A program made the translations under genes and the position numbers. Shown piece after piece: positions 44,634 through 52,700 of a stretch of DNA of 64,000 bases. Each line of letters begins with the position of its first letter. The stretch's first letter is position 1. The notes beneath the pieces are model-generated. The model had not been told where the DNA came from. It saw nothing but the letters and a program-made list of their open reading frames with translations, and did no database searches. This stretch comes from Wylensekiella montiformis. Lineage in GTDB: Bacteria; Bacillota; Negativicutes; Selenomonadales; Selenomonadaceae. The stretch spans positions 244,429 through 308,428 of the forward strand of contig NZ_VUNL01000001.1 in assembly GCF_009697385.1 (NCBI RefSeq), given 5' to 3'.

Positions 44634-45220
44634 AACAACATCACTGGTACCACTATCTCTGGCTTTGGTCCCTTCTGTATTTTTCTCTGGGCTTTGTCCA
44701 CATCCTGTTCGCCTGGCTCGGCCTCATCAGCTTCATCCTGCCTCTGCTCTTCGCCCTGTTTGACGGAAGCAAAGGCTTCTGCAACCGCTACTGCGACCGC
44801 GGACAGCTTTTGCGCGCTCTCGGAAGTCAGGCCGGTCTGTCCCGGCGTCACAATATGCCCTCCTTTTTATACAGCCGTTTCTTCCGGTACGCCTTCATGC
44901 TCTTTTTCTTCGCGATGTTCGGCAGTATTCTCTGGACCACCTGGCTTGTCGCCGGCGGCTCCTCCTCCCTGCAAAGCGAAGTCCTGCTCTTTTGGAGCAT
45001 TCCTCTCCCATGGGTCTGGAATCTCTCCGCTGGCGTTCCGCTCTGGACAGCGCAGTTTGCCTTCGGCCTGTATAGTCTGATGCTGACCTCAGAAATTCTC
45101 GCTCTTGCCGCGATGCTTTGGTTCCGTCCGCGCGCATGGTGTACATTTTGTCCGATGGGGACCCTGACACAGGGGATCTGCCGGCTCAAAGCCGCTGCCC
45201 CGCACAACGGCACACCCTAA
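44630..45220 (+). CDS. NapH/YccM-like membrane iron-sulfur protein
   Basis: 196 residues from the ATG at 44630, which has GGAGGAACGCGC upstream. Four to five membrane helices are predicted (about 12-40, 83-105, 120-140 and 150-172). Cys pairs FCNRYCDRGQLL (about 45-55) and WCTFCPMGTLTQG (about 175-187) match the membrane part of NosR/NapH/YccM quinol-linked proteins. The C-terminal ferredoxin domains of that family are missing here; the separate ferredoxin gene just upstream could supply them. The substrate is unknown. Confidence 0.75.
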   Translation: MKQHHWYHYLWLWSLLYFSLGFVHILFAWLGLISFILPLLFALFDGSKGFCNRYCDRGQLLRALGSQAGLSRRHNMPSFLYSRFFRYAFMLFFFAMFGSILWTTWLVAGGSSSLQSEVLLFWSIPLPWVWNLSAGVPLWTAQFAFGLYSLMLTSEILALAAMLWFRPRAWCTFCPMGTLTQGICRLKAAAPHNGTP

Positions 45221-45272
45221 CCAACAAGCTTCGTTCCGTCCGGCGCTTTTTTGAACAGAAACTATTTACATA

Positions 45273-45301
45273 TTGACAGACTATGAATAATAGGTTATAC
45301 T
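45273..45301 (+). promoter_or_regulatory. Consensus promoter upstream of the YeiH-like gene
   Basis: Perfect TTGACA (45273-45278), 17 bases, then TATACT (45296-45301). Transcription should begin near 45308, only about 27 bases before a strong terminator hairpin. Confidence 0.8.
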
Positions 45302-45334
45302 GATACCAATCCATGAGGAACTGACTGAACAGAC

Positions 45335-45390
45335 AGAGGTTCCGAAACAGTCTGCGCACGATCGCGCGGCTGTTTCGGAACCTCTTTTTT
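45335..45390 (+). terminator. Leader terminator or attenuator before the YeiH-like gene
   Basis: A 16-bp perfect stem, AGAGGTTCCGAAACAG (45335-45350) with its inverse (45370-45385), has a GCGC/GCGC inner stem and ends in six T. Together with the promoter just upstream it would release an RNA of about 80 bases. GGAAC at 45317-45321 could pair with GTTCC in the 5' arm as a weak antiterminator. Confidence 0.75.
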
Positions 45391-45439
45391 CGTTCGTCAT
45401 TCCGCGTTCATTCTTTTTTTTTTGAAAGGGGTCTTAGCT

Positions 45440-45523
45440 ATGAAAAAAACAGCATCACAGCCTGCAAAGGACGGTGAGACTCCATGTCCCATTCCTATCA
45501 GGCAGAACCTCACGAACTGCTGA
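45440..45523 (+). CDS. Possible 27-codon leader peptide overlapping the YeiH-like gene
   Basis: ATG at 45440 follows GAAAGGGG by 9 bases and encodes a basic start (MKKTASQPAKDG) and a C-terminus with two Cys, stopping at 45521-45523. It covers the start of the next gene (45484) in another frame. Translation of it could expose or block that start. It has no recognisable domain; it may be chance. Confidence 0.35.
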   Translation: MKKTASQPAKDGETPCPIPIRQNLTNC

Positions 45524-46989
45524 CACAAAAACCGGGATTTCTTACCAGCGAGGACTGGTGGGCCGTCTGGCTCGGACTTTTTATCGCGGCGCTCAGCAGC
45601 GCTCAGGCCGCGGGTCTTGACCTGCTCGGCTGGACCGCGAAGTACAGCGTCTGGACGGATCTTTCTCAGGCCGTTTCGCCGAATACAAAATCATTCGGTT
45701 TTCTCGGCGGCTTTGGCTCGCTTCTGGCCACCTGGGCGTTTCTCCTCGCGATCACGCTGGTCGGCGCCCGTGCGATGGGTCTGAATCTTCGGCGCTTTGC
45801 CGCAGGCTTTTCCATCCTCTACGCCATCACGGCACTCTCGACCATAATTGGCAATTATGCGTATCTGGCTGCGACACCGGACAAACTCGGTAAATTCGGC
45901 ATCAGCTGGTCACTCGGACTCGGTGAGCTCGGCTTTGTTGTCGCACTCCTTCTTGGTCTTATCCTCGGCAATTTTTTCCCAAAAGCAGCCGCTTTCCTCT
46001 CCACAGCAGGAAAACCCGAATGGTACATCAAAACCGGTATCGTCATTCTCGGCATGACGATTGCCATCAAAACGGTCGGCGCCATGGGACTTGCCAGCAC
46101 CGTTATCTTCCGCGGAATCTGTGCCGTCATTGAAGCCTATTTGATCTATTGGCCCATCGTCTACATTATCGCCCGCAAATTCTTCCGGTTTACGCCGGAA
46201 TGGGCTGCGCCGATGGCCTCCGGCATCTCGATCTGCGGCGTAGCGGCCGCGATAGCGACGGGATCGGCGATTCGTGCCCGCGCAATCATCCCGACGATTC
46301 TCTCATCCGTTATTATCGTCTTCGTCGCCGTGGAACTGCTTGTGCTTCCCTGGGCCGCGTCGACATTCTTTGCCGATGATCCCCTCGTCGCGGGGGCCTG
46401 GATGGGGCTGGCCGTCAAAAGCGACGGCGGTGCCGTGGCCTCAGGCGCGATCACGGACACACTGGTCCGCGCCAAAGCTCTGGCGGATTACGGCGTTTCC
46501 TATCAGGAAGGCTGGGTGCTGATGGCCGCGACGACAGCGAAGGTCTTTATCGACGTCTTTATCGGTATCTGGGCGTTCGTTCTCGCCGTGATCTGGAGCA
46601 TCTTCCGCCTCAATCAGGCGCCGGCCGCGCAAGCCGTAAAAAAGGAACGCCATGCCGTTTCCCTGCAGGAAATCGGTGAACGTTTTCCGAAATTCATCCT
46701 CGGCTTTGCCGCGGTATTTATCCTCTTCCTTTTATGGGGACTTTCCTCGCCGGATATGGTCAAACAGGTAAGCGCCGGTGCCGGGCAGGCCAATCTGCTC
46801 CGCAACGTATTCTTCGGTCTCTGCTTCTTTTCCATCGGCCTTATCACCAATGTCCGCAAGCTCTGGCAGGAGGGCCTTGGCCGCATCGTCGGCGTCTATG
46901 CCGTTGCGCTCATCGGCTTTATCCTCTGGATCGGGCTCGGTATCAGCTATCTGTTCTATCACGGCATCCTGCCGCCTGTCGTCGGATAA
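45484..46989 (+). CDS. YeiH-type putative sulfate exporter family protein
   Basis: 501 residues with about 11-12 helices. The conserved YeiH/Cons_hypoth698 core is present from about residue 155: FLSTAGKPEWYIKTGIVILG, SGISICGVAAAIATGSAIRA and SDGGAVASGAITDTLV. The protein is about 150 residues longer than E. coli YeiH, with extra N-terminal helices. Family members are annotated as sulfate or sulfonate exporters, but direct evidence is scant. A Cys-rich ArsR regulator and iron-sulfur proteins upstream would suit a sulfur stress role. The promoter, attenuator and leader peptide suggest tight control. Confidence 0.75.
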   Translation: MSHSYQAEPHELLTQKPGFLTSEDWWAVWLGLFIAALSSAQAAGLDLLGWTAKYSVWTDLSQAVSPNTKSFGFLGGFGSLLATWAFLLAITLVGARAMGLNLRRFAAGFSILYAITALSTIIGNYAYLAATPDKLGKFGISWSLGLGELGFVVALLLGLILGNFFPKAAAFLSTAGKPEWYIKTGIVILGMTIAIKTVGAMGLASTVIFRGICAVIEAYLIYWPIVYIIARKFFRFTPEWAAPMASGISICGVAAAIATGSAIRARAIIPTILSSVIIVFVAVELLVLPWAASTFFADDPLVAGAWMGLAVKSDGGAVASGAITDTLVRAKALADYGVSYQEGWVLMAATTAKVFIDVFIGIWAFVLAVIWSIFRLNQAPAAQAVKKERHAVSLQEIGERFPKFILGFAAVFILFLLWGLSSPDMVKQVSAGAGQANLLRNVFFGLCFFSIGLITNVRKLWQEGLGRIVGVYAVALIGFILWIGLGISYLFYHGILPPVVG

Positions 46990-47033
46990 AGTGAGACTTA
47001 TTCAGGTGAAATTTTTATTCCCTCTGAATTTAG

Positions 47034-47120
47034 TCGAACTTATCCAGAGCTTTAGGGGCGCTTATCCCCCGCTTGAAAAGGCAGAAGTCTTAGCGCCCGT
47101 TAGTATCGGATAAAGTTCGA
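47034..47120 (+). repeat. Full copy of the dispersed palindromic repeat
   Basis: 87 bases with ends TCGAACTTATCC and GGATAAAGTTCGA, which are inverse copies apart from one base. Inside lie TTTAGGGGCGCTTATC and AGAAGTCTTAGCGCCC, again largely complementary. It is homologous to 35541-35622 and, with a deleted middle, to 1197-1228. The YeiH-like gene itself stops inside a further CGGATAAAGT match at 46983-46992. Confidence 0.75.
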
Positions 47121-47151
47121 TCCTCTTCTGCCGCAAAAAGGAGGTACAAAT

Positions 47152-47325
47152 ATGTCAGAACTCGTATGGAAACAACAGTCAGGACGCACTGCTCCTCAGG
47201 AAAACGCCGCCATTCAGGAACAGGACACGGAGTATTTCGACATGACGCCTGTAGAATGGAAGCTCTGCGGCGCGTCGCTCGGCCTCGGCATCCTGCTCCT
47301 TCTGATCTTTCTCGTGCTCTTCTAA
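47152..47325 (+). CDS. 57-residue single-pass membrane protein
   Basis: An ATG at 47152 with a perfect AAGGAGG 8 bases upstream encodes a polar N-terminus (MSELVWKQQSGRTAPQENAA), an acidic stretch, MTPVEWKLCG and one C-terminal helix (about 41-57) ending right at the stop. The strong ribosome site and following terminator support a real gene. It lies after the YeiH-like gene and the palindromic repeat, and may be a small subunit of that transporter. I do not recognise a family. Confidence 0.65.
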   Translation: MSELVWKQQSGRTAPQENAAIQEQDTEYFDMTPVEWKLCGASLGLGILLLLIFLVLF

Positions 47326-47346
47326 AGCCGGAAACGATCGTTTTTC

Positions 47347-47396
47347 TTCACACCAAAAGGGCCTCCCATGATACGGGAGGCCCTTTGCGTGTGAAG
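47347..47396. terminator. Bidirectional terminator between the small membrane protein and ddh
   Basis: AAAAGGGCCTCCC and GGGAGGCCCTTT flank a seven-base loop, and outer arms TTCACAC and GTGTGAA extend the stem. The genes on either side converge on it. Confidence 0.85.
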
Positions 47397-47426
47397 AGAA
47401 AGCCCCGGAAAGGCTTCCTGCCGGTT

Positions 47427-48413
47427 TCACAGCAGATGTGCGCGCAGCTCTTCGCCGCTTTGTGTGCAAAGATAGGCCGGCGGCACATCGAGAACCGTAC
47501 GGCAGCCGGTCTGACCCTCCTCAGCCAGCCGATAAGCGGCGCGGGCATAAGCGACAAGGACACTGGTCGTAAACTCCGGATTGGAATCCAGATCGAGCTT
47601 AAACTCCATGACGTGATGATTTTCCTTTTGATGTCCGGTCCGCCCCGAACGAATCACCGAACCGCCATGCGGCAGTCTGCTGTGATTTTTCTGCAGTTCT
47701 TCCTCGCTGATGAAATGGACAGTCGTATCGTATTCATCGAAATAATTCGGCATGGTCTTGATCGCCTGTTCCACATAGGCGGCGTCAGCCCCCTCTTCGA
47801 GCACCACATAGCACTCGCGCGTATGTTTCTGACGCGTCGTAAGATCCGGATCCTTCCCGGCGCGGACGGCCTCAAGAGCTTCAGGAACCGGCACCGTATA
47901 CTGTCTGGCATCGCGGACGCCGCGGATGCGGCGTATTGCATCGGAATGGCCCTGCGAAACGCCGCGGCCCCAGAACGTGTAATCCTTGCCGTCCGGCAGA
48001 ATCGCATTGCCGTAAACACGGGCCAGCGAAAACAGACCCGGATCCCAGCCAACGGAAATGATACCGATATGACCGGTTTCTTTCGCCGCCTTGTCCACCG
48101 CTTCATAATGCTCGGGGATACGGGCGTGTGTATCGAAGCTGTCCACCACATGGAACTGTCTGGCATACTCTGGCCCCTGAACAGGAAGATCGGTCGCACT
48201 GCCGCCGCAGAGAATCATCACATCGATCTTATCCCGCCAGGATTCCGTATCCTTTACGCTTACCACCGGAACACCAGCCGTGGCGATCGAAAGCGACGCC
48301 GGATCCCGCCGCGTGAAAACAGCTGCCAGCTCCATATCCGGGCTTGCCGCCACAGCGCATTCCACACCGCGGCCCAGATTGCCATAACCAAGAATACCAA
48401 TACGGATGCTCAT
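47427..48413 (-). CDS. ddh: meso-Diaminopimelate dehydrogenase
   Basis: 328 residues from ATG 48413, with GAGGAG upstream. An N-terminal Rossmann fold (IRIGILGYGNLGRGVE) binds NADP. CGGSATDLP, DSFDTHARIPEHYE and SVGWDPGLFSLARVYG are characteristic of Ddh and carry substrate-binding residues. It makes meso-diaminopimelate directly from tetrahydrodipicolinate with ammonia, bypassing the acylated steps of lysine and peptidoglycan synthesis. The upstream gene diverges; the stop is 31 bases from the bidirectional terminator. Confidence 0.95.
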   Translation of the reverse strand: MSIRIGILGYGNLGRGVECAVAASPDMELAAVFTRRDPASLSIATAGVPVVSVKDTESWRDKIDVMILCGGSATDLPVQGPEYARQFHVVDSFDTHARIPEHYEAVDKAAKETGHIGIISVGWDPGLFSLARVYGNAILPDGKDYTFWGRGVSQGHSDAIRRIRGVRDARQYTVPVPEALEAVRAGKDPDLTTRQKHTRECYVVLEEGADAAYVEQAIKTMPNYFDEYDTTVHFISEEELQKNHSRLPHGGSVIRSGRTGHQKENHHVMEFKLDLDSNPEFTTSVLVAYARAAYRLAEEGQTGCRTVLDVPPAYLCTQSGEELRAHLL

Positions 48414-48579
48414 CAGGATTACTCCTCTCTTGTCTGTCAAATCTTTTGTCCGTCAAATCCTCTTGATTGCCGTTCAAAAACGACCGGCAACCAATCACAA
48501 TATATCACATCTGCGCCGGATTGAAAACATTTCCGCCGCGCTCCTCTGCTTCCCGGTATACTTTTTCGTCCGGATTCGC

Positions 48580-48585
48580 TATAAT
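48580..48585 (+). promoter_or_regulatory. -10 box for the DUF896 gene
   Basis: TATAAT 70 bases before the start codon. No good -35 is visible at the right distance. Confidence 0.4.
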
Positions 48586-48654
48586 AGATACTATTGCAGA
48601 ATCACAACAACGGTATAGTTCCGTTTTTTATTATCCGGCAAACAGGAGGAACGT

Positions 48655-48894
48655 ATGATCACACCCGAACTCATTTCCCGCATCAATGAACTTTCACACA
48701 AAAAACGCTCGGTCGGACTGACTCCGGAAGAGCAAACCGAACAGCAGGCCCTGCGCCGCGAATACCTGAACAATATCCGGGAGCAGGTCAAGGGCATGCT
48801 CGATCAGATCGAAATCGCCGATGCCCCGCAGCCCGAACCGAAGGTAACCCGCATCAATGAAATCTCCTTTTCGCTGCGTCGGCAGCTCCACTGA
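48655..48894 (+). CDS. DUF896 family protein (YnzC-like)
   Basis: 79 residues. ISRINELSHKKRSVGLTPEEQTEQQALRREYL is the family signature, seen here in the parts RINELSHKK and GLTPEEQ. It forms two helices; YnzC of Bacillus is linked to the SOS region but the function is unclear. The C-terminus VTRINEISFSLRRQLH partly repeats the opening residues. An ACAGGAGG site precedes the ATG. A perfect 12-bp hairpin without a T-run (ATACGCCGGCAG, 48897-48925) follows the stop. Confidence 0.88.
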   Translation: MITPELISRINELSHKKRSVGLTPEEQTEQQALRREYLNNIREQVKGMLDQIEIADAPQPEPKVTRINEISFSLRRQLH

Positions 48895-48952
48895 AAATAC
48901 GCCGGCAGATTCGCTGCCGGCGTATACTTGTATGCGCGTATACATCATACAC

Positions 48953-48990
48953 GAAAAGAGACTGCCGCCCCGAGGCAGCAATCCCTTTTC
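48953..48990 (-). terminator. Terminator of the 6S-like RNA
   Basis: AAAAGGGATTGCTGCC pairs over its full length with GGCGGCAGTCTCTTTT (three G-U pairs) around TCGG. The T-rich 3' arm ends in CTCTTTTC. Confidence 0.75.
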
Positions 48991-49175
48991 AAAGCAGGGG
49001 TCCAAAATGCCGTTCGCTTTACATGCCTAAAACCTGCTGCTCGCAGGTGGGTGCCCTAAGTCTGGTTTCCAAAACCGCCGAGGCGAATATCCGCCAGAAT
49101 CAAATCAGGCTCCCTGAAAAAAATGTAGGTTAGACATTATTAAAGCCCGCGCACATCTCAGGCTTGTCCTTCTTT
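48953..49175 (-). ncRNA. ssrS: 6S RNA (SsrS)-like
   Basis: On the minus strand a 220-base transcribed region without an open frame. It begins near AAGCCTGAGATGTGCGCGGG, similar to the 5' closing stem of 6S RNA. It continues with CTAACCTACATTTTTTTCAGG (here cut at 20 as TAACCTACATTTTTTTCAGG), an apical stem closed by TCTGG/CCAGA, and TTAGGGCACCCACCTG, the opposing strand of the central bubble. 6S RNA mimics an open promoter and binds the housekeeping RNA polymerase. A promoter is at 49182-49210 and a terminator at 48953-48990. Confidence 0.7.
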
Positions 49176-49181
49176 GTAAGT

Positions 49182-49210
49182 ATCATAGCATAAAAAAAAT
49201 ATGCGTGCAA
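49182..49210 (-). promoter_or_regulatory. Promoter of the 6S-like RNA
   Basis: On the minus strand TTGCAC (49205-49210), 17 bases and TATGAT (49182-49187). The start would be near 49175, matching the 5' end of the conserved structure. Confidence 0.6.
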
Positions 49211-49307
49211 GACTTGACAACAAGCGATACGCGGCTTCCCATACCGTCAGGACGCTTCAACGGAACCCGTACGCCGAACTTTCCTTTGCTTTCCCCACCG
49301 AATCGTT

Positions 49308-49313
49308 TATAAT
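49308..49313 (+). promoter_or_regulatory. -10 box for the gene at 49353
   Basis: TATAAT with TTTGCT 17 bases before it. It lies about 40 bases upstream of the start codon. Confidence 0.45.
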
Positions 49314-49352
49314 AGAAACAGATCACAAAAGCAGCAAAAAGGAGTTTTATCA

Positions 49353-49667
49353 ATGACCAATACATTCAGCGTAGCGATCAGCTACAAAAACACGTTAGGC
49401 TGGATTGACTACGATGCTTCTGCCCGCAAAGCGGAAGTGCACCTTGGTGACGACGAAGGGAAAAAACGCGTGGAGGATTATCTGGGGACGGTCCATGAGA
49501 TCCGCGTCCCGCACAAAACGCTCATGGACTTCACCAATGAGACCATCGATCCTGCGGCCGATGAAGAAAGCTTCAAAACCGCTCTGACCCGTCTTTGGGA
49601 AAATACACAGGTTCATGTCGATTGGAGCCGTCCGGTCGAATACGTCAAGAAGCATCCGCATTATTGA
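49353..49667 (+). CDS. Conserved-looking small acidic protein, function unknown
   Basis: 104 residues without signal peptide or membrane helix. It has strands near the N-terminus (FSVAISYKNTLGWIDYDA, KAEVHLGDDEGKK), a helix around VEDYLG and a tail DWSRPVEYVKKHPHY. I do not recognise the family. AAAAAGGAG precedes the ATG, a TATAAT promoter lies upstream and a terminator follows, so it is a single-gene unit. It looks cytosolic. Confidence 0.6.
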   Translation: MTNTFSVAISYKNTLGWIDYDASARKAEVHLGDDEGKKRVEDYLGTVHEIRVPHKTLMDFTNETIDPAADEESFKTALTRLWENTQVHVDWSRPVEYVKKHPHY

Positions 49668-49678
49668 AATCCATATCG

Positions 49679-49728
49679 AAAAAAAAGCGTCCTGCCTGTC
49701 CATTTCGACAAGGCAGGGCGCTTTTTTC
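49679..49728. terminator. Bidirectional terminator
   Basis: AAAAAAGCGTCCTGCC and GGCAGGGCGCTTTTTT form a long stem (one G-T pair) with an inner GTC/GAC. The gene at 49353 and the SNF2 gene converge on it. Confidence 0.85.
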
Positions 49729-49747
49729 TCTGTCGTTGCGGGACATT

Positions 49748-52700
49748 TTACCGCCGCGCGAACAGATCACGGATTTCTTCCTCCGACAGCTTCGTCAGGA
49801 AATTTTCTCCGGGCTGTATCATCTGATCGATCAGCGATTTTTTTCGTTCCTGCAACTCGTAAATCTTTTCTTCCACCGTATTTTTCGTAATGAACTTCAA
49901 CACCTGAACGTTATTTTTCTGTCCCAGACGATAGGCGCGGTCCGTGGCCTGATCTTCGACAGCCGGATTCCACCAGGGATCGAAATGAATGACCATGTCT
50001 GCTCCAGTCAGATTCAGCCCGGTTCCCCCGGCTTTCAGCGAGATCAGAAAGATCGGCGCCCCTCCCTGATTGAATGACTTGACCAGCCGGATCCGCTCAA
50101 GCGCCGGCGTCGAACCGTCCAGATAATGATAGGAAATGCCCAGACGGCGCAGGCGCTCACCGATATGGGCAAGCATCGTCGTGAACTGAGAAAAAATCAG
50201 CAGACGATGGCCGCTTTCCACCGCTTCGCCGACGACCTCCTCCAGCATATCCAGCTTGCCGGATCCGCCTTCATATCCTTCCAGAAACAACGAGGGATCG
50301 CAGGCTATCTGGCGCAGGCGCGTGAGGATGGCCAGTATCTTAATCCGGCTGTCCCCGAAGCCATTCGCCCGAAGCTCTGCCGCAAACTCCTTCTGGCTGC
50401 GGATAAACCATGCCTGATAGACCTTCTCCTGTTTGGGCGTCATTTCATTGACCATTCTGCGCTCTACCTTATCCGGCAGTTCGGTCAGCACATCCTTTTT
50501 CATGCGGCGCAGAATAAAGGGCATGACATGACGCCGCAGATCTTTCATCGTCCGCTCATCCTGATCGCGGACAATCGGCGTCTCAAAGTGCGTTTTGAAT
50601 TTCTTGTGCGTCAGCAGATAGCCCGGCATCAGAAAATCAAAGATCGACCAAAGCTCCGTCAGCGTGTTCTCGATGGGCGTTCCGGTCAGGGCAAAGTAAC
50701 CGCCTGCCCGGACCTTCTTGACAGCGCGGGCATTCTGCGTCACCGGATTCTTGATATGCTGCGCTTCATCCAAAATGCAGTAGCGGAACCGTATGTTCTC
50801 ATACGAGGCAATATCCCGTTTGAGCAAATTGTACGTCGTAATCAGCACGTCACATTTCTCATCCACAGCGGCAAGAAGCGTTTCGCGCTCCGCCTTCGTC
50901 CCGGCAACGGCCGAAGCTCTGAGCTGCGGTGCAAAGCGCTGAATCTCATCCAGCCAATTATACATCAGGGAAGTCGGTGCCACAACAAGTGACGGCGGAT
51001 CGGTATCGTTTTGCTGAGAAAGCAGAAAGGCGATGACCTGCAGCGTCTTGCCGAGGCCCATATCATCGGCGAGAATACCGCCCAGATGATGCGACGCCAG
51101 CGTGGTCAGCCAGCGGAAGCCCGTTTCCTGATAGTCGCGAAGCACTCCGGCCAGACTTTCCGGCACTTCCGTTTCGGCTTCTTCCGGATGGCGGATGTCC
51201 CGCACCAAAGCCCGGAAGGCCCTGCTCCGTTCCAAGTGCAGACTATCCTCTCCACGCGACAATTCATCCAGATACATCGCATGGGAAAGCGGCAGCTCTA
51301 CGACGCCTGCCGTTCCTTCCTGTTTCCGGGTAATGCCCACATGATCGACAAAATCCGCCAGAGCCTGCATCTGCTGATCCTCCAGCGTCACAAAAGTCCG
51401 GTCTTTCAGCCGGTGATACCGCCGCTTCTGATGATAAGAATCCAGAATATCCATGAGCTCCTGAAAGTCCAGATTCTTCATATCGAATGTGACTTCCAGC
51501 AAATCCGTCTCGCTGACACGAACTCCTGCCGTTACCTTCGGCATCGGACGCACCGGCCGCTTGACGAAGCTGTCTGCATAATAGACGTCGACCCAGTCCG
51601 GAAGCTCAGAAAGCCCTTCCGTCAAAAAATCGTAACTTTCTTCTTCCTTTTTCTGCACAAATCGGTCGCGCTCCGGACGAAATCCATAATGTTTCAGCCG
51701 TCCGAGAATCTCCTGCTCCCCCCGGAGATCCCTTACCAGACGGCGGCCGTCCCGCAGCGGCGGCTCCTTGTCGGACAGGGGATTGTAACGTGCATCGCCA
51801 TAGCAGAGAAATACCTGTACCGCCACGCCATCTCCGGCATAATCGATGTAAAGCTCCGCCGTCAGGGGCTGCAGACGGTACCGCTCCAGAAAAACCGGAT
51901 CTACCTGAACCTCCGCCGCCCGTTCCAGCATGGGCAGCACTTCCTCGAAGAAACGCCCCATATCCGCTTCCGACACCTCGATATGGGACGCCGCGCTGAA
52001 CGACTGCCACAGCGGCCGGACCGCCCGGGCAAATTTGGGCTCCACCGTATAGATACATTGGTCGTGATACAGATACCGGCAGCCGTCGTCCAGCGGCAGG
52101 AGATCGTCCGTATCCAGCCGCACCTGCCCATTTCCGCCGTCATCCTGAACGCGGACGCCAAGCGTCGGCGCTCCCGACACCGGCCGCACATCCCCCAGCT
52201 CCGCTCCATTAATGCGCATCTCAAAGGAGGTATCCCCCATGACGGCAAGAAATCGCCCGAGGTGTTCCGGCGACAGTTTGAAACGCTTCTGCTCGAAGAG
52301 ATAGCTGTCATAACCCGTATAGTGATAGCCGCCGGCCGGACGGTACGGGATGACATTCTCTTCCTCGCGCCGCGCGTCCTGCAGCAGGGCGCAAAGCTTT
52401 TCCGAGACAGGATCCGCCCAAAAGATTCGGGAAAGATTCACAGAGCCGGACTGCCCCAGGGCCCAATCCTCCCCGCGTTCCTTCGCCTGCAGAAACGAAA
52501 GAAGATTGCGCACCACATAAAGCCTTCCTGTACCGAAGCGAAATTCCAGCCAGCACTGCGTTCGTCCGTACATATCCTCGACAAAAAGGCGGGGAATCAG
52601 ATACGCCCCCTGCCGTTCTCCTGACTGCGGCCGGTATTCCTGATGATCCGCCTCAGCAAAAAAATGAAACATGCGCCGGCTGCCCGCCGAACGGGCCGGC

